A DNA stretch of 9,541 nucleotides from Chloroflexota bacterium (GTDB lineage Bacteria; Chloroflexota; Limnocylindria; Limnocylindrales; CSP1-4): the NCBI GenBank assembly GCA_021777365.1, contig JAJYDP010000148.1, forward strand, positions 1 to 9,541, in the 5' to 3' direction. Numbering within the stretch: position 1 is the first letter of the stretch; every line of letters begins with the position of its first letter. A program made the position numbers and the translations under genes. Below are positions 1 to 5,850 of the stretch, piece by piece. Under the pieces are notes generated by a model, which ran no database searches, was not told where the DNA came from, and saw only the letters and a program-made list of their open reading frames with translations.

Positions 1-1
1 C

Positions 2-99
2 AGCCGACCCTCCGCAGCCGACCCTCCGCCGCCGACCCTCCGCCGCCGGGCGTCCGCGGCCGACCCTCCGCGGCCGACCCTCCGCCGCCGGGCGTCCGC
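2..99. repeat. 14-bp tandem repeat array, 7 units
   Basis: Seven consecutive 14-bp units run from 2 to 99. Units 1-3, 5 and 6 end in GCCGACCCTCCGC after a variable first base. Units 4 and 7 carry the variant CGCCGGGCGTCCGC. The period is not a multiple of three, so the tract is unlikely to be coding. The array begins at the window edge and may extend upstream. No direct evidence of function. Confidence 0.85.
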
Positions 100-103
100 G
101 CAT

Positions 104-227
104 CACTTCAAGTGTTGCCCGGCCATCTGGTCGGGCGCAGTTGGCGGCGCGCGGCCAGCCGCACGGGACCTTCCCGGCCACCGCCGCAGTCGACGCGGAA
201 CAGCGGGCACTGCGAGACACCCAAACG
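104..227. repeat. Diverged interspersed element, copy 1
   Basis: It opens with the 5-1-5 inverted repeat CACTTCAAGTG (104-114), has GGCCATCTGGTCG 17 bp after the start, and ends with GCGAGACACCCAAACG (212-227). Copy 2 shows the same three landmarks in the same order. The intervening sequence is poorly conserved, so the boundaries are approximate. Confidence 0.5.
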
Positions 228-310
228 TCGGTGCCGCGGGCCCACGGGCCCGGGGCGCGTGCTGCGACCGATGCTGACGCTCGTCCGCGCCGCTTCACCC
301 CGCTGGCGAA

Positions 311-419
311 CACTTCAAGTGATACGGCGGCCCGCTGGTCGAGGGTGGGCTCGGGGACCTGCTGTTCCGCCACGCCATCAGTGGCGCGAGACCCTGGGCG
401 CCCGCGAGACCCCCAAGCG
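311..419. repeat. Diverged interspersed element, copy 2
   Basis: CACTTCAAGTG recurs exactly at 311-321, followed by GGCCCGCTGGTCG (329-341) and GCGAGACCCCCAAGCG (404-419). Order and spacing match copy 1 to within about 15 bp. CGCGAGACCC is also duplicated inside this copy (385-394 and 403-412). Confidence 0.5.
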
Positions 420-562
420 CGGAAAGACCTCGAGCGCCGGCACGGCCGAAGTCGCCGGTGGGGCATCCGGCACGGCCGAAGCCACCGGCCCGGACCACCG
501 GCCCAGGCGGGATGAACGCGGCGCGCCGCCGGGGATCGGCCGCCAGGTCTCCGCCGCCGAGG

Positions 563-607
563 TGCGCCGCCGGGGGTTGCGCCGCCGGGGGTTGCGCCGC
601 CGGCGCA
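563..607. repeat. 15-bp tandem repeat at the hydrolase 3' end
   Basis: TGCGCCGCCGGGGGT occurs at 563-577 and 578-592, and a third partial unit starts at 593. The partial unit runs into GCGCCGCCGGCGC, an inverted repeat with a one-base centre, directly after the hydrolase stop (transcription is leftward). It could help end transcription, but there is no T-run and the loop is too short for a canonical hairpin. Confidence 0.6.
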
Positions 608-609
608 GC

Positions 610-1434
610 CTACAGCCGGTGCGACTCCAGGAAGAGCCGGACGGCCTCCGCCACCTGCGTGAAGCTCTCGGACCCGATCACCAGACCGTAATGCGAGTGG
701 GCACCGAACGGCTCGTACTGCGCGCCCAGCCACGCCGCGAGCCGCTCGCTGTCGGACTCCGGGAACCAGCGGTCGAGGCCGCCACCGATCACCAGAATCG
801 GCACGTTCGCGAGGCGCTCGCGATCGACCGACACGCCCCGCAGCATGGCGCGCCGCGCGGCTCCTGACTCGCGCCCCATCAGGTGCTGGACCCGCAGGAC
901 GTCCTCGATCGTGAGGTCGGGGTTCTGGCGGCGCAGCTGTTCAGGGAGGGACTGCCAGCCGACCAGCTCGCGGCCGAACGCGTCCGGGATCTCCCGGATC
1001 ACGTGGGATCGCGGCGCGGCCCAGAGTTGTGCCGGCAGTGCGGCGCTGAGCAGGACGAGCCCGGCCACATGCCGTTCCTCGGCCGCGCGCATCGCGATCA
1101 GGCCGCCCATCCCGTGTCCGACCAGCACCGGGTTGGGCGGGAGGTGGTCGAAGGCCGCCAGGACGTCCGAGACGTACGCGTTGAAGTCGATCCCCGACAC
1201 CTCGGTGGTGTCCGACCAGTAGTGGCCGCGCAGGTTGACCGCGTGGCCCTCCCAGCCGCGGTGCGCAAAGTAGCCGAGGAACCGCTCCCACAGCCACGAC
1301 CCACCGAGCTCGCCGTGCACGAGCAGCAGTGGCCGCCTCCTGGACCGCCGCTCCGGCAGCCAGGATTCGATGTAGACACCACGATCCTCGAGGACGACCT
1401 CGTCCTTGCGGATCGGGCGCTCCGACGGGTTCAC
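610..1434 (-). CDS. Alpha/beta hydrolase-fold protein lacking the nucleophilic serine
   Basis: A 274-aa single-domain alpha/beta hydrolase. The oxyanion-hole motif is LLLVHG (residues 36-41). The nucleophile elbow, usually G-H-S-x-G-G, reads GHGMGG at 106-111, so the catalytic Ser is replaced by Gly108; the codon is an unambiguous GGG. A candidate acid (Asp221 in GGGLDRWFP) and candidate His (246 or 248 in AHSHYG) are retained. There is no signal peptide, so it is probably cytoplasmic. The GTG start at 1434 overlaps the DUF1015 stop as GTGA, which implies translational coupling; another GTG lies one codon upstream at 1437. Substrate is unknown. It could be a non-catalytic binding protein, or an enzyme using another chemistry on this fold. 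The fold call is firm, activity is doubtful. Confidence 0.9.
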   Translation of the reverse strand: MNPSERPIRKDEVVLEDRGVYIESWLPERRSRRRPLLLVHGELGGSWLWERFLGYFAHRGWEGHAVNLRGHYWSDTTEVSGIDFNAYVSDVLAAFDHLPPNPVLVGHGMGGLIAMRAAEERHVAGLVLLSAALPAQLWAAPRSHVIREIPDAFGRELVGWQSLPEQLRRQNPDLTIEDVLRVQHLMGRESGAARRAMLRGVSVDRERLANVPILVIGGGLDRWFPESDSERLAAWLGAQYEPFGAHSHYGLVIGSESFTQVAEAVRLFLESHRL

Positions 1435-2774
1435 CACTCGTGCGGGTTCAGTACCAGGCCGGTGACCTGCTTGGGGTAGAAGTATGTCGACTTCTGCGGC
1501 ATCACCTCGCCGGCGGCCGCGACGCTCAGCACGTCGTCGACCAGCGTGGGATCGAGCAGGAGCGCCGCGACGCCCTCCCCTCGGTCGACCATCGCGAGCG
1601 CCTCGTCGGCGTCCTTCGTGTACGCGATCCGGCCGCCTCCGGCGGTGGCGGCGCGGTCCACGTCGAGCAGCCGTTCGAGGGCGACCGCCAGCAGGTTCAC
1701 GTCGAGCCAGCGCAGCGCCGAGGACGCGGCGGGATCGAGCAGCGGCTCGAACGCGGCGGGGCGCACGTGAAGGATCGCGGCCTGGCCGCCGGTCCAGAGT
1801 CCGAAGCGATGCGGACGCGATTCCGGCGATCCCGCACCCTGGCCGGCAGCCTGGCCGGTCCGGGCGGGTCCGAACGCCTCGATCAGCGCGTCGGGAGTCG
1901 GAAGACGCTCCACGTCGAACAAGTCGGCGGCGGCCGCCAGCAGGGCCTCGCCGGCGAGCCCGTCCCGTACCACCCGGTGCGTGGGCAGTACGGTCAGGGG
2001 CTGGTCGACCGGGAGCAGCAGCGCGAGCAGGTAGTCGAAGGGCGCAAGCTCGCAGAGCGCACGATCGCGATGGCGCTCGTCGTGGTAGCGGAGGGCGGTC
2101 TCGTAGCGGTGGTGCCCGTCGGCGATGGTCAGAGGTCCGGCAGAGCCCGCCCGCAGCAGCTCGTCCGCCAGCGGGCCGAGGGTCGGGTCCTCGGCCGGGA
2201 GCTGCCAGAGCCGGTGCCGCACCCCGCCGTCGTCGGTGAGATCCACCTGCGGGTCCGTGCGGCACACGGCCTCCAGTGCGCGTATCGCGGCACCGTCCGG
2301 GTCGGCGAACATCAGCACGACCGGGCTTGCGTTCATCCCCGTCGCGCGAAGCAGCCGGTACCGATCCTCCTTGGGCGCGCTCAGGGTTCGCTCGTGGGGC
2401 AGCACGCCGGACGCCGGGCCGAGCTCCTCCACGCGGAGCCGGGCGAAGAAACCGCGCTGTACCCGGTGCTCCGACGTCCCGGGCACGGTGTAGGCCTCCT
2501 CGTACGCGTACACCGACGGCTGGCGTTCCTTGCGGAGGGTGCCGTCCGACCGCCAGGTCGCCAGGTCGCGGGCCGCGCGGCGGTATCGCTCGTCCGGCGG
2601 GTCACCGGGCTCGTCGAGCGGGAGGTCGAGGCGGACGACGTTCCTGGGGTGCCGGCGGGCGAGGGCACGCTGCTGCGCCGGCGAGATCACGTCATACGGC
2701 GGGCTCACCAGGTCGCGCGGGTCGCCGGCACCGGCGTCGTACCGGAGCGCACGGAAGGGTCGGAGTTCGGGCAC
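1431..2774 (-). CDS. DUF1015 family protein
   Basis: A 447-aa protein of full family length. It shows conserved-looking family blocks: SPPYDVIS (24-31), PHERT (126-130), ADGHHRY (218-224) and, at the extreme C-terminus, MPQKSTYFYPK (425-435) followed by a GLV tail. There is no signal peptide or membrane segment, so it is predicted cytosolic. The biochemical role of DUF1015 proteins is not settled as far as I know. I recall a proposed link to free-serine kinases, but nothing here tests it. The GTG start at 2774 is supported by alignment of the N-terminal MPELRPFRAL block with the usual family start and by a -10 element 8 nt upstream with no Shine-Dalgarno. It is first gene of a two-gene unit with the hydrolase, and divergent from the lipoprotein gene 40 bp away. 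Residues about 302-320 are a low-complexity Gly/Ala insert. Confidence 0.92.
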   Translation of the reverse strand: MPELRPFRALRYDAGAGDPRDLVSPPYDVISPAQQRALARRHPRNVVRLDLPLDEPGDPPDERYRRAARDLATWRSDGTLRKERQPSVYAYEEAYTVPGTSEHRVQRGFFARLRVEELGPASGVLPHERTLSAPKEDRYRLLRATGMNASPVVLMFADPDGAAIRALEAVCRTDPQVDLTDDGGVRHRLWQLPAEDPTLGPLADELLRAGSAGPLTIADGHHRYETALRYHDERHRDRALCELAPFDYLLALLLPVDQPLTVLPTHRVVRDGLAGEALLAAAADLFDVERLPTPDALIEAFGPARTGQAAGQGAGSPESRPHRFGLWTGGQAAILHVRPAAFEPLLDPAASSALRWLDVNLLAVALERLLDVDRAATAGGGRIAYTKDADEALAMVDRGEGVAALLLDPTLVDDVLSVAAAGEVMPQKSTYFYPKQVTGLVLNPHEW

Positions 2775-2782
2775 GGGACGTC

Positions 2783-2788
2783 ATGGTA
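2783..2788 (-). promoter_or_regulatory. -10 element of the DUF1015 gene (leaderless)
   Basis: TACCAT on the minus strand lies 8 nt before the GTG start, so transcription would begin at or next to the start codon. No Shine-Dalgarno and no convincing -35 are visible. It sits in the same 40-bp gap as the opposing lipoprotein promoter. Confidence 0.55.
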
Positions 2789-2801
2789 CGACACGCGGTG
2801 G

Positions 2802-2807
2802 TAGCCT
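2802..2807 (+). promoter_or_regulatory. -10 element of the lipoprotein gene (leaderless)
   Basis: TAGCCT ends 7 nt before the ATG at 2815, with no Shine-Dalgarno. The local TGGTAGCCT closely matches TGGTAGGCT in front of the regulator gene. The opposing DUF1015 -10 is only 13 bp away, so the two promoters overlap and RNA polymerase may not occupy both at once. Confidence 0.55.
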
Positions 2808-2814
2808 CGCGCCG

Positions 2815-3321
2815 ATGACGCGGAGCGAGCCGCCCGATCGGTGGCCGGGCAGCCGCGGACGCGCGTGGAGCGCGCCCGCGGCCCTGGCCCTCGGGCTCGC
2901 GCTCCTGGTGGGGGCGTGCGCCGGCCCGCCCGTGTCCAACACGCCCGCACCTGCCACGTCCATCTTCCAGGAGCTCGAGATCCTGGGCGGCTCGACCCTC
3001 ACCCTGGTCAGCGGCGACCCTGGGTGCAACCAGCCGGACATGATCCCGTACGCCATTCACGCCCAGGTCCGCGTGCCGGCAGGCGCATCCCAGCCGACGG
3101 ACGTGTACCTCTTCACCTGGGCCGACCACGACGCATGGAACCGGGGGGCGGTGGCGTTCGACTCGTGCCGCGCCGAGTACGCCGCGTCCCGGCCGGCCGC
3201 CGGTCGCACCGTAGACGAGCTGGACGTCAGCCCGTACCGCGCGTTCGGCGCCGGATGGACCGCCACGCTCAGGAGCGCCCTCCAGCAGGCGATGACCGAG
3301 GCGGCAGGCAACGGCGGCTGA
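2815..3321 (+). CDS. Small secreted lipoprotein of unknown function
   Basis: A 168-aa protein. A basic N-terminus (about residues 1-18) is followed by a hydrophobic stretch (about 19-33) and the lipobox LVGAC, with Cys35 as the predicted lipidated residue. A short Pro/Ala/Thr linker leads into a domain of about 115 residues that I do not recognise. Cys71 and Cys118 are the only other cysteines and could form a disulfide. A WADHDAWNRG segment (102-111) and an aromatic VYLFTW strand (97-102) stand out. The frame stays open far upstream, but this ATG gives a proper signal peptide and matches the -10 spacing. It is alone in its unit, divergent from DUF1015. Lipoprotein export is well supported; its function is not. 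Confidence 0.85.
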   Translation: MTRSEPPDRWPGSRGRAWSAPAALALGLALLVGACAGPPVSNTPAPATSIFQELEILGGSTLTLVSGDPGCNQPDMIPYAIHAQVRVPAGASQPTDVYLFTWADHDAWNRGAVAFDSCRAEYAASRPAAGRTVDELDVSPYRAFGAGWTATLRSALQQAMTEAAGNGG

Positions 3322-3368
3322 GCCCGCGAGGTGCCGTCGCGCCCCACGGGGCCGCCGCGATCGCACGC

Positions 3369-3397
3369 CACCGCGCCCGCGCGGCCACGGCGCCGGG
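3369..3397. repeat. 29-bp direct repeat, copy 1 (palindromic core)
   Basis: Exact 29-bp match to the copy at 3430-3458, with a 61-bp period. It contains the palindrome CCGCGCCCGCGCGG (3371-3384, 6-bp arms) followed by GGCCACGGCGCCGGG. It lies in the 158-bp gap between the lipoprotein and regulator genes. Confidence 0.8.
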
Positions 3398-3429
3398 TGG
3401 GCAGCGGACCTGCCGGCCGCGCTCGGGCG

Positions 3430-3458
3430 CACCGCGCCCGCGCGGCCACGGCGCCGGG
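3430..3458. repeat. 29-bp direct repeat, copy 2, covering the regulator's -35 region
   Basis: Exact second copy, with its palindromic core at 3432-3445. It ends 9 bp before the regulator's -10 element, so it overlaps where a -35 contact would fall. Position and symmetry fit an operator, perhaps autoregulatory. It could equally be a GC-rich duplication with a terminator-like hairpin. Confidence 0.75.
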
Positions 3459-3467
3459 CACGGGTGG

Positions 3468-3473
3468 TAGGCT
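3468..3473 (+). promoter_or_regulatory. -10 element of the SufR-like regulator gene (leaderless)
   Basis: TAGGCT lies 6 nt before the ATG at 3480, with no Shine-Dalgarno between them. The spacing predicts transcription starting at or near the A of the start codon. The upstream 29-bp repeat abuts it. Confidence 0.55.
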
Positions 3474-3479
3474 CCGGCG

Positions 3480-4145
3480 ATGGACGACCGCCCCTCGGAC
3501 CAGCGGCACGCCCCGACCCCGCAGGCACTCCTGCTGGCCCTCCGGCGGACGGGCCCCCTGAGCCCGGACGGACTTGCCGCCCAGTTCCGAATGAGCCGCA
3601 CCGCCGTGCTCCAGCAGCTGCGGACGCTCGCCGCGCAGGGCCTCGTCGAACGGCGCAGCATGCGCCACGGCGTGGGCAGGCCCCGGCACCTCTACGACGT
3701 CACGGAGCGCGCCCAGCCGCTCCTGCCCGCCAGTTACGACCGCCTGTCGGTGAGCCTGCTCGGGGCGGTGCGCGAGGTCGGCGGCGCAGACCTCGTCGAC
3801 CAGATCTTCGAGGCCCGGCGCGCCACGCAGGCGCAGGCCATCCGCGAACGGTTCGAGGCCCGGGGCCTGTCGGACGCGCCCCTCGCCGACCGGGCGCGGG
3901 AGCTGGCGGTCATCCAGGCCGAGGCGGGCTACGTCTGCGAGCTGCTCGACGACGACGGGCTCCGGCTGGTGGAGCACAACTGCCCGATCCGCCAGGTCGC
4001 CTCTGAGACGGCCGCGGCCTGCGAGGCCGAGGCGCGGCTCTTCAGCGAGGTCCTGGGCGTCGAGGTGGTGCGGGAGCGGCACATCGCGTCGGGGGCCCGC
4101 TGCTGCGAGTACCGGCTGATCGAGGGACCGCCGGGTCGAGACTGA
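3480..4145 (+). CDS. SufR-like winged-helix regulator with probable Fe-S ligands
   Basis: A 221-aa DNA-binding regulator of the DeoR/ArsR-like group that includes SufR. The N-terminal helix-turn-helix spans about residues 26-58 (GPLSPDGLAAQFRMSRTAVL, then the recognition helix), with a wing around GVGRPRHLYDVTE (64-76). The C-terminal half carries the SufR-type cysteine pattern: Cys168 in EHNCPI, Cys181 twelve residues later, and Cys208-Cys209 in SGARCCEY. That spacing agrees with cluster ligands of cyanobacterial SufR as I recall them. SufR-type proteins bind an Fe-S cluster and repress Fe-S assembly genes. No suf gene is in this window, so the target is unknown and may include its own promoter. 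It converges on the deaminase-family gene downstream. Confidence 0.88.
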   Translation: MDDRPSDQRHAPTPQALLLALRRTGPLSPDGLAAQFRMSRTAVLQQLRTLAAQGLVERRSMRHGVGRPRHLYDVTERAQPLLPASYDRLSVSLLGAVREVGGADLVDQIFEARRATQAQAIRERFEARGLSDAPLADRARELAVIQAEAGYVCELLDDDGLRLVEHNCPIRQVASETAAACEAEARLFSEVLGVEVVRERHIASGARCCEYRLIEGPPGRD

Positions 4146-4228
4146 CGGCGGGCCCCGGCCCATGAGCCGGTGCCCGGCTCCGCGAACTGCGCCGGACCCG
4201 TGGCCTGCGCCCGATCCCCGGCGGGGCC
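4146..4228. terminator. Convergent intergenic region with two hairpins, possible bidirectional terminator
   Basis: The regulator (+) and deaminase-family gene (-) meet tail to tail across 83 bp. One perfect hairpin is GAGCCG/CGGCTC (4164-4169 and 4175-4180, 5-nt loop). Another is CCCC/GGGG (4216-4219 and 4223-4226), next to the deaminase stop. Neither has a T-run, so intrinsic termination is only plausible. Confidence 0.35.
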
Positions 4229-5284
4229 CTACGCCTCCTCGCGCTCGACTGTCCTGCGGGTCGGGGGCCTCACACGGGGCGGGGCGATGTCGTGCACGCC
4301 CTCCACGAACGACGCCTGCCGCGCCCACTCCGCCGCCTGCAGCTGCTCCTCGACCGACAGGATCCCGAGCCGGGACAGCGTGGCCAGCTCGTCGCGGATG
4401 TAGGTCTTGAGCATCTCGGGGCCGTCGGTGTTGATCGTGTACTTGACGCCGTTCCGCCTGAAGGTGTCGAAGATCCAGCGGAACTCGTCCCACCCGGACA
4501 CCACGCCCGTGTTCAGGTTGCTGGTCGGGCAGACCTCGAGCACGATCCCCCGATCGCGGATCATGGCCATGGTCCGGGGGTCGTAGGCGGCCTTGACGCC
4601 GTGTCCGATCCGTGCCGGCTCGAGCTGCTCGATGACCTCCGCGATCTCCTCGACCGGCCCGGCCTCGCCGGTGTGGACCGTGATGCCCAGCCCCTGGCGG
4701 CGGCAGCGAGCGAACAGCCGGCGATACTCGCGCACCTGGAAGGTGGAGGTCTCGGGGCCGGCGACGTCGACGCCCACCACCCCGCGCCCGAAGTAGGCGA
4801 TCGCCTTCTCGGCGATGATCTCGTTGAGCTGGTACGGGAACGCCCGGTCCAGGCACAGGATCAGGCCGGGGCGCACCGGGTATTCCAGCACCGCGCGGTC
4901 CATGCCGCGGATCGCCGCGCTGATGATGTGGTCCAGGTCCTGCTCGCCGCCCCGGTTGCGCTTCATGGGGTTGAAGCGCAGCTCGATGGTGGCCACGTTG
5001 TTCTTGCGGTACGCGCCGCCCACCACCTCGTACACCGACCGTTCGATGGCAAGCGGCGACGACTGGATCAACTCGGTCCAGTGGAAGAGCTGGAGGTAGC
5101 CGTCGAAGGAGTGGCCGTGCCGGGGGGAGACCGTGATCATGTCGCGGAACTCCCAGTAGTCCTTGGTCGGCAGCTTGATCCCCTGGGCGTGGGCGATCCC
5201 CCACATGATGGAGGGCGTCACTGCGCCGCCGAGGTGGCAGTGCAGCTCGGCGAGGGGGACGCGGCGCGGGAACGAGGCTGGCAT
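4229..5284 (-). CDS. Adenosine deaminase-family metal-dependent deaminase
   Basis: A 351-aa TIM-barrel amidohydrolase of usual adenosine deaminase length. Zn ligands and catalytic residues are in order: ELHCHLGG (13-20; His15, His17), HTGEAG (204-209; His204, Glu207), RIGHG (225-229; His228), CPTSNLNTG (252-260) and NTDGPE (285-290; Asp287). The family would normally deaminate adenosine or a related purine in the cytosol. The second Asp of the classical DDP motif, a substrate contact in adenosine deaminase, is Gly288 here, so the substrate may differ. Two ATGs are possible, at 5293 and 5284. I chose 5284 because the first overlaps the TACGAT -10 element and the second sits 7 nt after it. The C-terminal 20 residues are basic and Pro-rich. 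It appears to be a single-gene unit. Confidence 0.9.
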   Translation of the reverse strand: MPASFPRRVPLAELHCHLGGAVTPSIMWGIAHAQGIKLPTKDYWEFRDMITVSPRHGHSFDGYLQLFHWTELIQSSPLAIERSVYEVVGGAYRKNNVATIELRFNPMKRNRGGEQDLDHIISAAIRGMDRAVLEYPVRPGLILCLDRAFPYQLNEIIAEKAIAYFGRGVVGVDVAGPETSTFQVREYRRLFARCRRQGLGITVHTGEAGPVEEIAEVIEQLEPARIGHGVKAAYDPRTMAMIRDRGIVLEVCPTSNLNTGVVSGWDEFRWIFDTFRRNGVKYTINTDGPEMLKTYIRDELATLSRLGILSVEEQLQAAEWARQASFVEGVHDIAPPRVRPPTRRTVEREEA

Positions 5285-5291
5285 CCGTCTC

Positions 5292-5297
5292 ATCGTA
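5292..5297 (-). promoter_or_regulatory. -10 element of the deaminase-family gene (leaderless)
   Basis: TACGAT on the minus strand lies 7 nt before the ATG at 5284 and overlaps the alternative ATG at 5293, which argues for the downstream start. No Shine-Dalgarno precedes either ATG. Confidence 0.55.
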
Positions 5298-5401
5298 GCC
5301 GACCGGCGCGGAGGTGCGGGCCCCAGACGCCCTGGCGCGATCCGGCGCCGGGGTCGGAGGCGCGCTCCCGCGATCGCGCCGGACGGTGATCCTTGCCTCC
5401 T

Positions 5402-5533
5402 GCCCGACAGCCTGGCCGTGTCGCCCGACAGCCTGGCCATATTCCCGCCAGCCTGGCCGTGTCGCCCGACAGCCTGGCCATGTCGCCCGACAGCCTGGCT
5501 GTGTCGCCCGACATCCTGGCCATATTCCCGCCA
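5402..5533. repeat. 21-bp tandem repeat array, about 6.3 units
   Basis: Units start at 5402, 5423, 5444, 5464, 5485 and 5506, with a partial unit from 5527. The core is GCCCGACAGCCTGGCC followed by five variable bases, mostly GTGTC, ATGTC or ATATT. Units after an ATATT ending (5444 and 5527) begin CCCGCCA instead of GCCCGACA. The 5444 unit is 20 bp, which shifts the reading frame, so the array is not maintained as protein repeats. There are no unique spacers, so it is not CRISPR. Confidence 0.9.
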
Positions 5534-5704
5534 ACTGACGACTATGCCAGCTGGCGAAGCCGTCGCTCGCCTCCGCTGTTGGGCGCCACCCCTGGTCCGC
5601 GCGTGGGTGCCGCACGTCGCGAGCGTGGACGGAGCGGCCCATGCTCGCCCTGGAGCCCAAGCATGCGTGCGGAGCCGGGAGAGGGCGTCCGCAGGTGGCA
5701 TGTG

Positions 5705-5730
5705 CGACACCTGGCGGGAATCCGGCCAGG
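5705..5730. repeat. Degenerate inverted copy of the 21-bp unit
   Basis: GCGACACCTGGCGGGAATCC followed by GGCCAGG on the plus strand corresponds to the minus-strand reading of the array, which contains TGGCGGGAATATGGCCAGG. In the shared 19 bp only two bases differ. With the last array unit it can pair as a long inverted repeat around a spacer of about 180 bp. Confidence 0.6.
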
Positions 5731-5771
5731 TTGGCCTGCCGGGTCGGCGGGCGGCGCGCGACATGGTGGGC

Positions 5772-5821
5772 GCCGCTCAGCGCGGGGAGCGCGGGTGCCG
5801 CTCAGCGCGGGGAGCGCGGGT
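5772..5821. repeat. 25-bp tandem duplication
   Basis: Two identical 25-bp units (5772-5796 and 5797-5821) begin GCCGCTCAGCGCGGGG. A partial third start, GCCGC, follows. They end about 30 bp downstream of the oxidase stop codon (transcription is leftward). Function unknown. Confidence 0.85.
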
Positions 5822-5850
5822 GCCGCGACGCGCGAGCACGCCGGCGCCGG

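Larger units (their letters stand above)
100..609. other. Gene-free, repeat-rich tract downstream of the hydrolase gene
   Basis: No open frame here encodes a recognisable protein. The frames that stay open are low-complexity Arg/Pro/Ala/Gly-rich shadows expected at this GC content. What is visible is repetitive: two diverged copies of an element carrying CACTTCAAGTG, a 30-bp-period repeat of CCGGCACGGCCGAAG (437-451 and 467-481), and a 15-bp repeat of TGCGCCGCCGGGGGT (563-577 and 578-592, with a partial third copy). The last stops a few bases before the hydrolase stop codon. Confidence 0.6.
5294..5850. other. Gene-free tract with tandem and inverted repeats
   Basis: A 557-bp interval between two minus-strand genes. 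Apart from the deaminase promoter at its left edge it shows no recognisable gene. It holds a 21-bp tandem array (5402-5533), a degenerate inverted copy of that unit (about 5705-5730) and a 25-bp direct duplication (5772-5821). Frames open across it are Arg/Pro/Ala-rich or mere readings of the repeat. Confidence 0.7.

Noticed and set aside
295..498. Small minus-strand open frame of 67 codons in the left tract
   Set aside because: It only reads through the interspersed repeats, with no start signal or recognisable composition.
1435..2265. N-terminal extension of the hydrolase up to 2265
   Set aside because: The extension is Arg-rich nonsense overlapping DUF1015 in another frame. The hydrolase homology starts after the GTG at 1434.
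1329..2804. Plus-strand open frame of 491 codons opposite DUF1015
   Set aside because: It is the antisense shadow of a well-supported DUF1015 gene and has no recognisable motif.
5290..5523. Small minus-strand protein made of MARLSGDTARLSG-type repeats
   Set aside because: The 20-bp third unit changes the frame, after which the sequence becomes unrelated Arg/Pro-rich residues. There is no ribosome binding site.
5402..5533. Possible CRISPR array
   Set aside because: Units abut with no unique spacers, the period is about 21 bp and no cas genes are nearby.
3057..5660. Very long minus-strand open frame (867 codons) crossing the lipoprotein, regulator and deaminase-family genes
   Set aside because: It is out of frame with recognisable genes and is Arg/Pro/Ala/Gly-rich with no domain. 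At this GC content stop codons are rare, so such shadows are expected.
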